A stretch of 38,412 bases of DNA, taken from contig CALWPC010000028.1 of assembly GCA_944383325.1 (NCBI GenBank), positions 1-38,412 on the forward strand, written 5' to 3'. This document shows, in pieces, positions 33,351 to 38,412 of the stretch. The DNA is from an uncultured Lachnospiraceae bacterium (GTDB lineage: Bacteria > Bacillota > Clostridia > Lachnospirales > Lachnospiraceae). The translations under genes and the position numbers were made by a program. The notes under the pieces were generated by a model. The model was not told where the DNA came from and made no database searches. It saw only the letters and a program-made list of their open reading frames with translations. The first letter of the stretch is position 1. The number at the start of each line of letters is the position of its first letter.

Positions 33351-33366
33351 AGTCAAATATTAGACT
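33351..33366. promoter_or_regulatory. Candidate MarR operator
   Basis: AGTCAAATATTAGACT is a palindrome at 14 of 16 positions, placed at the expected transcription start, two bases after the -10. MarR proteins bind such 16-20 bp palindromes and usually repress their own promoter. Confidence 0.6.
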
Positions 33367-33391
33367 ATCAAATGCTGTTGGGAGGGAGTTT

Positions 33392-33847
33392 GTGGAGCGC
33401 GAAGAGATCAGGGCGTATGTGAACCAATATTGTAAATTGCGGGATGTGCAATATGCCGCTTATGAATTGTATGCAAGAAAGCATGGCTTAACGGCGAGGG
33501 AGTTATTTGTATTAGATATTATCTGGTTTTCACCGGAAGGTTGTCTGCAATCTGAAATTTGCAGACGATTGTCTGCCACCAAACAGACGGTAAGCGCCAT
33601 TATCAAAAAATTTTTGAAAAAAGGCTATTTATCGCTGACCGAATCAGAAACCGACCGGCGAAATAAATATGTGCGTTTCACGAAGAAGGGCTTGGAGTAT
33701 GCCAAGAACATTATACCGCCCGCCGCCTGTGCGGAGATAGACGCGATGAGCGCGCTGTCTGATCGGGATGTGGCCGAATTAGTGCGTCTCACAACGCTGT
33801 TTTCGGATTGTATGAGAGAACATTTTGAAAATATACAGGAGGAATAA
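33392..33847 (+). CDS. MarR-family transcriptional regulator
   Basis: The 151-aa protein has the MarR winged helix in the middle (LTARELFVLDIIWFSPEGCL, EICRRLSATKQTVSAIIKKF then wing SLTESETDRRNKYVRFTKKG), with dimerisation helices on each side. I start at GTG 33392, about five bases after GGGAGGG; the longer frame from 33320 would begin inside the promoter. The stop at 33845-33847 is just before the next gene. It probably represses the run of DUF1848, SPL, mutM and nth-like genes; the ligand is unknown. Confidence 0.9.
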   Translation: MEREEIRAYVNQYCKLRDVQYAAYELYARKHGLTARELFVLDIIWFSPEGCLQSEICRRLSATKQTVSAIIKKFLKKGYLSLTESETDRRNKYVRFTKKGLEYAKNIIPPAACAEIDAMSALSDRDVAELVRLTTLFSDCMREHFENIQEE

Positions 33848-33848
33848 A

Positions 33849-34763
33849 ATGATTATCAATACGGGCGGGCGGACAGATACTGTACAATATTACACGGAAT
33901 GGTTATTGCGCCGTTTTGAGGAGGGCTATGTGCTTTCACGCAATCCGCTGTTTCCGAATAAGGTAACACGCTATGAACTGACTCCCGACAAAGTGGATTG
34001 CGTTGTGTTCTGTTCAAAAAACTATCGGCCAATTCTGCCGCGGCTGCATGAAATCACAGACCGTTTTCCCACGTATTTTTACTATACCATTACCGCATAC
34101 GGCAAAGAAATTGAGCCGGGTGTGCCTTCCATCGAGGAAAGTATGAACACACTGATAGAATTGTCAAAGCAGGTCGGCAGACAGCGGGTGGCTTGGAGAT
34201 ATGATCCGGTTTTGCTGACGAAAGAATATACCATAAACCGTCATATGGAAATTTTCAAACAAATGGCAGGCGTGCTTGCCCCTTATATTGATCGCTGTAT
34301 TTTCAGCTTTGTGGAGATGTATAAGAAGTTGGAAACCAATATGTCGGAAATTATTGTATTTGCTGAGGAAGATCGGGAGGCTGTGGCGTATGGACTTGGC
34401 TCGATCGCAAATCAATATGGTATTTCCATTCAAACCTGCGGGACAAACGGCGATTATACACGTTGTGGTATTCAGGCTTCTGGGTGTATGACGCTTGATA
34501 TTTTGGGTAACGCAAATGGAATCGCATTTAAAAATTTAAAACACAGAGGGATGCGGCAGGGGTGTCATTGCATGGAAAGTCGGGACATAGGAGCCTATGA
34601 TACCTGTCTGAATGGTTGTAAATATTGCTATGCCAATCAGAATCCCAGGAAAGCGTTTGAAAATTATGAGTACCATGATCCGTATTCTCCGCTTCTTTTA
34701 GGCCACGTAAAACCGGAGGATACAATCATTCAGGGAGCGCAGAAGTCGTTCCGGCGAGGATAA
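33849..34763 (+). CDS. DUF1848-family iron-sulfur protein
   Basis: The 304-aa protein is a DUF1848 member of unknown function. The N-terminal 200 residues read as alternating strands and helices (VDCVVFCSKNYRPILPRLHE at 49-68, FYYTITAYGKEIEPGVPSIE at 77-96, RVAWRYDPVLL at 113-123). The C-terminus carries CLNGCKYCYANQ with C253, C257 and C260, the CX3CX2C spacing of radical-SAM clusters, and further cysteines at 197, 206, 213, 239 and 241. Segments 52-123 line up with the barrel of the next gene's protein (SPL family), though there the cysteine motif is N-terminal. The start ATG 33849 follows AGGAGG eight bases upstream; the marR stop is one base before it. Confidence 0.85.
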   Translation: MIINTGGRTDTVQYYTEWLLRRFEEGYVLSRNPLFPNKVTRYELTPDKVDCVVFCSKNYRPILPRLHEITDRFPTYFYYTITAYGKEIEPGVPSIEESMNTLIELSKQVGRQRVAWRYDPVLLTKEYTINRHMEIFKQMAGVLAPYIDRCIFSFVEMYKKLETNMSEIIVFAEEDREAVAYGLGSIANQYGISIQTCGTNGDYTRCGIQASGCMTLDILGNANGIAFKNLKHRGMRQGCHCMESRDIGAYDTCLNGCKYCYANQNPRKAFENYEYHDPYSPLLLGHVKPEDTIIQGAQKSFRRG

Positions 34764-34767
34764 CGAA

Positions 34768-35703
34768 ATGTCAGAATTTATAATTAACAATATCTCTGTA
34801 AAAAGTATTTTATCAAAATCGAATTTACCGGTCTGCGAATACTCTGTAAATCCCTATGTGGGATGTACGCACGGTTGCCGGTATTGCTATGCGTCCTTTA
34901 TGAAACGATTTACCGGCCATCCGGAACCGTGGGGATCATTCTTGGATGTGAAGTATTGGCCAAAGATCAAAAACCCCAAAAAATATGTCGGCAAAGAGTT
35001 GTTCATCGGTTCTGTAACCGACCCTTATCTTCCGCAGGAGGAAATTTACGGACGTACAAGAGAGTTGCTTATGCAGTTACAGGGAAGCGGCGTAAAAATT
35101 AGTATTGCGACAAAAAGTGATTTGATTTTACGCGACCTGGATTTAATCAAAACATTTCCGGAAGCTCGTATTTCCTGGTCTGTCAATACGTTGGATGAAC
35201 ATTTTAAGTCGGATATGGATCGTGCGGCCTCGGTTGAGAAACGGCTTGCCGCTATGGAAATCTTTCATCGGGAGGGTGTCCGAACAACTTGTTTTATTTC
35301 ACCCATTTTCCCCGGGATTACCGATGTGGAGGCGATCATTCAGCGCGCAAAAGGACAATGCAATCTGATCTGGCTAGAAAATCTCAACCTGCGGGGCAGT
35401 TACAAGCCGGTTATTATGGATTATATCAAACAGAGCTATCCGCAGCTTTACCCGTTGTATCAGGAAATTTATTATCAAAAAAATAATAGCTACTGGGAAG
35501 CGTTGGATAAAAGATTGGCGGCATTTGCCGCCGAAATAGGTCTGGACTATGTCACCAATGACGACAGTATGCAGAGGCCTTTTGACGCGCCGCCGGTGAT
35601 TGTGAATTATTTTTACCATGAGCGAATCAGGAAATCTGCCGGGAAGGAGGACAATAGTTATGCCGGAACTGCCGGAAGTAGAAACGATAAAACGGGTGCT
35701 TGA
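34768..35703 (+). CDS. Radical SAM protein of the spore photoproduct lyase (SPL) family
   Basis: The 311-aa protein has the radical-SAM motif CTHGCRYCYA (C33, C37, C40), which binds a [4Fe-4S] cluster and S-adenosylmethionine. It also has GSVTDPYLPQEE and the barrel strands VKISIATKSDLILRDLDLIK, ISWSVNTLDE and TTCFISPIFPGITD. Members are annotated SPL-like; true SPL repairs the spore photoproduct thymine dimer, but for this sub-branch the substrate is unproven. It follows DUF1848 by four bases. Its last 14 codons overlap the start of mutM, and the extension SYAGTAGSRNDKTGA there looks like unconstrained read-through into that gene. Confidence 0.87.
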   Translation: MSEFIINNISVKSILSKSNLPVCEYSVNPYVGCTHGCRYCYASFMKRFTGHPEPWGSFLDVKYWPKIKNPKKYVGKELFIGSVTDPYLPQEEIYGRTRELLMQLQGSGVKISIATKSDLILRDLDLIKTFPEARISWSVNTLDEHFKSDMDRAASVEKRLAAMEIFHREGVRTTCFISPIFPGITDVEAIIQRAKGQCNLIWLENLNLRGSYKPVIMDYIKQSYPQLYPLYQEIYYQKNNSYWEALDKRLAAFAAEIGLDYVTNDDSMQRPFDAPPVIVNYFYHERIRKSAGKEDNSYAGTAGSRNDKTGA

Positions 35704-36493
35704 ACCGCAGATCAAAGGGCTTTCGATTCAAAAAGTGATCGCAGTGCGGCCGGAGGTGATTGGATATCCGACCGGCGCAGAATTTTGCAGTCGACTGACA
35801 AAACAGTCCGTTTCCGGTATGGCGCGGCGGGGAAAGTTTCTGATCGTTCTGTTGGATGGTGGGGATCGGCTCATCATTCATCTGCGAATGACGGGTTGTC
35901 TGGTGCTGGCGCCTGCCGATTACCCGCAGGAAAAGCATACTCATGTTATTATTGAAATGAACGATGGCTCGCAACTGCGTTTTTCTGATACCCGCCGATT
36001 TGGGCGGATTTGGCTGTTGGGAGACGATGAAACGGATACATACAGCGGGGTTGAAAAGTTGGGAAAGGAACCGTTTGACGCAGATTTTTCTGCAGAATAT
36101 TTAAGCGCTTGTTTGGGGAAACGAAAGAAAACGATCAAAGAATGTCTGATGGAGCAGTGTGTTATTGCAGGAATTGGCAATATCTATTCTGACGAAATTT
36201 TGTTCGCGGCAGGAATCTATCCGGCGCGGCCCGCAAATCATTTGTCCGGGCAGGAATGGACGCGGCTTGCCGAAGTCATACCGCGTAAGCTCTCTTTTTT
36301 TATTGAAAAAAATAATCTTACACCGGAAGAGTATTTGGAGTCGAAAGGACAGAATTACCGCAATACGCCATTTTTACAGGTTTACGGAAAAGAGGGGCAG
36401 TCCTGCCCAATCTGCGGCGCAGCGCTTTGCCGTATGGTGATTGGCGGCAGGAGCAGTACATTTTGTCCGCATTGTCAAAAAGAGATGGAATAA
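35660..36493 (+). CDS. mutM: Formamidopyrimidine-DNA glycosylase
   Basis: The 277-aa base-excision enzyme removes oxidised purines such as 8-oxoguanine and FapyG and cuts the abasic site. It starts MPELPEVETIKR, with Pro2 as nucleophile once Met is removed and Glu3 as catalytic acid. The Lys in ARRGKFLIVLL is the next catalytic residue. A helix-two-turn-helix with GIGNIYSDEILF and a C-terminal zinc finger (C249, C252, C269, C272; GGR before it) complete the family. The ATG at 35660 is nine bases after GGAGG, inside the 3' end of the SPL gene, so translation is coupled. Length is normal for MutM. Confidence 0.96.
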   Translation: MPELPEVETIKRVLEPQIKGLSIQKVIAVRPEVIGYPTGAEFCSRLTKQSVSGMARRGKFLIVLLDGGDRLIIHLRMTGCLVLAPADYPQEKHTHVIIEMNDGSQLRFSDTRRFGRIWLLGDDETDTYSGVEKLGKEPFDADFSAEYLSACLGKRKKTIKECLMEQCVIAGIGNIYSDEILFAAGIYPARPANHLSGQEWTRLAEVIPRKLSFFIEKNNLTPEEYLESKGQNYRNTPFLQVYGKEGQSCPICGAALCRMVIGGRSSTFCPHCQKEME

Positions 36494-36528
36494 AGAAGGA
36501 AATCCACGTGTGAGAAAAAGGAGTCAAT

Positions 36529-37158
36529 ATGTTAAGTGCATGTGAGCTATATGAGCGGCTGTACACGTTCTACGGTCAGCCCCGGTGGTGGTCCGACGAT
36601 CCGTTTACGGTCATGTTTCAGGCGGTATTGGTGCAAAATACCTCCTGGGGCAGCGTGGAAAAGACCTGTGCGGCAATCGGAGAAAAACTGACGCCGCAAA
36701 CTATCGCCGATCTGTCACCGGAGGAGCTAGAAAGCCTGATCCGCCCCTGCGGTTTTTACAAATCCAAGGCGCGGACTATTCAAACACTGGTTGCATGGTT
36801 TCAAAAATATGATTTTGAGCGGCGGCATGTTCGGAAGGTCTCTTCGTCTGATTTGCGCAAAGAATTACTGTCAATTCGGGGAATTGGGGCGGAGACGGCA
36901 GATGTGATTTTAGTCTACGCATTTTACAGGCCGTCTTTTATTGTGGATGCGTACACGCGCCGTTTTCTTTTGCGTTTTGGCTATCAATATTCAGATGACA
37001 CTGTGATCAAACAATTTTTTGAAAAGTCCCTGCCGAAAGACGCACAGGTTTACGGTTGGTATCACTGGCTGATGTTAGAGCACTGTATCGCTGTCTGCAA
37101 AAAACATCCCAAATGTGATTGCTGCTGTTTCCAAAAGGAATGCAGACAAAATTTATAG
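36529..37158 (+). CDS. Endonuclease III-like HhH-GPD glycosylase (MagIII-type)
   Basis: The 209-aa protein belongs to the endonuclease III superfamily of base-excision enzymes. It has QAVLVQNTSWGSVEKTCAAI, the helix-hairpin-helix LSIRGIGAETADVILVYAF (114-132), catalytic Asp140 in IVDAYTRRF, and a C-terminal iron-sulfur motif C190, C196, C199, C205. At the position of Nth's lyase Lys (GVGRKTA) it has Glu122 (GIGAETA), so it should be a monofunctional glycosylase. This agrees with the MagIII-type 3-methyladenine glycosylases rather than true Nth. The first cysteine spacing is CX5C, not the usual CX6C. The ATG follows AAAAGGAG seven bases upstream, and mutM ends 35 bases earlier. Confidence 0.88.
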   Translation: MLSACELYERLYTFYGQPRWWSDDPFTVMFQAVLVQNTSWGSVEKTCAAIGEKLTPQTIADLSPEELESLIRPCGFYKSKARTIQTLVAWFQKYDFERRHVRKVSSSDLRKELLSIRGIGAETADVILVYAFYRPSFIVDAYTRRFLLRFGYQYSDDTVIKQFFEKSLPKDAQVYGWYHWLMLEHCIAVCKKHPKCDCCCFQKECRQNL

Positions 37159-37260
37159 CGCCGTGTTTTGCAGACCGCAGTGCAAGAATAAGCACAATGT
37201 TTACAAGCGCAGTGCAAAGAAAACGAAATCGGACGATAATTGATGGGATGGTGATATACA

Positions 37261-38286
37261 ATGACTGAAAAGAAAAACAACAAACTGCAAATCCGAAATA
37301 GCACGGTGGATTTTCTTGTATTTACAAAGGACGCTCATGAAGACGGCATTGAAGTCCGTGTGCAGGATCATGATGTATGGCTGACACAAAAGGCAATCGG
37401 CCGGCTTTTTGATGTGGACAGAAGCGTTGTTACAAAGCACCTTAAAAATATTTACGAAAGCGGTGAATTGTCCGAAGATTCAACTTGTGCAAATTTTGCA
37501 CAAGTTGCGGATAATGGGAAAACTTATCAATACAAATTTTATTCGTTGTCTGCTATTATTGCCGTCGGATACCGTGTCAACTCCGGCAGGGCAACACAAT
37601 TCCGGCAATGGGCAACAAAGGTGTTGGACACCTTTGCCAAGCAGGGATACGTCTTAGATAAAAGCAGGCTGATCAACGGCCAGATCTTTGACGAAGATTA
37701 TTTTGACCACCTGATTTCTGAAATACAGGAAATCAGGGCTAGCGAGCGCCGTTTCTACCAGAAAATCACGGATATTTATGCTACTGCTGTGGATTACTCT
37801 GTTGACAGTCAGATTACGAAAGATTTTTTTGCGACGGTACAGAATAAGATGCATTATGCCGTTCACGGAAATACCGCAGCGGAAGTTATTGTGGCAAGGG
37901 CTGACCACACAAAGGAACATATGGGATTGACTTCATGGCGCAACGCTCCCAATGGAAAGATTGTAAAAAACGATGTTTCTATCGCAAAAAACTACTTGTC
38001 TGTTGATGAAATGCAGGAGCTAAACGAGATTGTCACAATGTATCTGGACTATGCCACAAGGCAGGCCAGAAGGCATATCCCCATGACTATGGCGGATTGG
38101 GCTTCCAAGCTAGATGTGTTTCTTCAATTCAATGATGCTGAAATTTTGCAGAACAAAGGGAAGGTTACTGCGGCAATCGCCAAAGCCTGTGCGGAAAGTG
38201 AATTTGAGCAGTACCGGATTATCCAAGACCGTCTGTATCAGAGTGATTTTGACCGTCTTGTAGCTAGCACGGAGAAAGAAGACTAA
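37261..38286 (+). CDS. RhuM-family protein
   Basis: The 341-aa protein matches the virulence RhuM family, first named in Salmonella pathogenicity island 3. The N-terminal part (VWLTQKAIGRLFDVDRSVVT then KHLKNIYESGEL, and YKFYSLSAIIAVGYRVNSGR) resembles the Bro-N/KilA-N-like DNA-binding domain of phage regulators. The C-terminal part is helical (YLSVDEMQELNEIVTMYLDY). Biochemical role unknown; such genes travel with mobile and defence islands. A GGGATGGTG precedes the ATG. It is followed by a structured terminator and a tRNA-Ser gene, a usual site for integration of elements. Confidence 0.9.
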   Translation: MTEKKNNKLQIRNSTVDFLVFTKDAHEDGIEVRVQDHDVWLTQKAIGRLFDVDRSVVTKHLKNIYESGELSEDSTCANFAQVADNGKTYQYKFYSLSAIIAVGYRVNSGRATQFRQWATKVLDTFAKQGYVLDKSRLINGQIFDEDYFDHLISEIQEIRASERRFYQKITDIYATAVDYSVDSQITKDFFATVQNKMHYAVHGNTAAEVIVARADHTKEHMGLTSWRNAPNGKIVKNDVSIAKNYLSVDEMQELNEIVTMYLDYATRQARRHIPMTMADWASKLDVFLQFNDAEILQNKGKVTAAIAKACAESEFEQYRIIQDRLYQSDFDRLVASTEKED

Positions 38287-38291
38287 TAAAG

Positions 38292-38355
38292 CAGAAAAGG
38301 AGGGTATCACTTCAAGTCATTTTGTGACTTTTGGGACACCCTCCTGAATTTTCTG
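38292..38355. terminator. Structured bidirectional terminator between rhuM and tRNA-Ser
   Basis: GGAGGGT (38299-38305) pairs with ACCCTCC (38338-38344). An inner stem AAGTCA/TGACTT (within 38314-38330) sits inside, and an outer pair CAGAAAA (38292-38298) with TTTTCTG (38349-38355) adds a further stem. On the minus strand the T-run after the GC stem gives a terminator for the tRNA gene, and on the plus strand for rhuM. Confidence 0.75.
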
Positions 38356-38356
38356 A

Positions 38357-38412
38357 CGGAGATGGTGGGAGTCGAACCCACGCGCCCTTGCGGACCTATC
38401 GCATTTCGAGTG
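38357..38412 (-). tRNA. tRNA-Ser (anticodon CGA), 3' part only
   Basis: The reverse complement reads as the 3' two-thirds of a class II tRNA. An anticodon arm GCACTCGAAATGC is partly cut by the window edge; the loop CTCGAAA gives anticodon CGA. A long variable arm follows, then the T-arm GTGGGTTCGACTCCCAC, the acceptor CATCTCC and discriminator G. TCA rather than CCA follows, so CCA would be added after transcription. The 5' part lies outside the window. Confidence 0.85.

Overview
The window looks like a chromosomal segment of a Gram-positive anaerobe in the class Clostridia, most likely Lachnospiraceae-like. The reasons are strong AGGAGG-type ribosome binding sites, frequent TTG/GTG starts, a dgt-dnaG-rpoD-trmK gene order, a DUF4364 regulator, fermentative AdhE and a Rex-type operator. 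No taxonomic marker such as rRNA is present, so this is inference.

Layout. Positions 1-300 hold decayed scraps of a mobile-element gene, closed off by a bidirectional terminator (423-460). Next come a minus-strand adhE and a small phosphotransferase gene, with two tandem Rex-like boxes over the adhE promoter. From 4.36 to 10.7 kb is the macromolecular-synthesis operon dgt-dnaG-rpoD, followed by an in-frame fusion of tRNA methyltransferase TrmK to a uridine-kinase-like nucleoside kinase. A convergent DUF885 lipoprotein follows. From 12.7 to 19.4 kb is a carbon-metabolism block: malic enzyme, DUF4364 regulator, PucR/CdaR-type regulator, aconitase-family hydratase, a family 2 glycosyltransferase and a short DtxR-like regulator.

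At 19.5 kb the 3' end of an IS3-family element (terminal repeat, terminator and transposase C-terminus) marks a switch to AT-richer accessory DNA. That part holds an unknown protein coupled to an ArsR-DUF2087 regulator, a GNAT acetyltransferase, a GntR-ABC transporter operon with its promoter and operator, a P-loop kinase-like protein, a Nudix hydrolase and an orphan lipoprotein. From 26.7 to 31.1 kb a MacB/Vex-like ABC transporter is divergent from an OmpR-type two-component system, with direct repeats between them.

A CadD-family transporter gene (31.1-31.7 kb) has a roughly 165-nt leader. It contains a textbook terminator and an upstream strand that can pair with the terminator's 5' arm, which makes it a candidate riboswitch or attenuator that I could not assign to a known class. 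Downstream is a GNAT-cytidine deaminase fusion and a DHFR/RibD-like reductase. Then comes a compact run of MarR regulator, DUF1848, SPL-type radical SAM protein, MutM and an EndoIII/MagIII-like glycosylase, which looks like a DNA-damage or nucleotide-hygiene operon. DUF1848 and its SPL neighbour appear to be related proteins in which the radical-SAM cysteine motif sits at opposite ends. The window ends with a RhuM gene, a structured bidirectional terminator and the 3' part of a tRNA-Ser(CGA).
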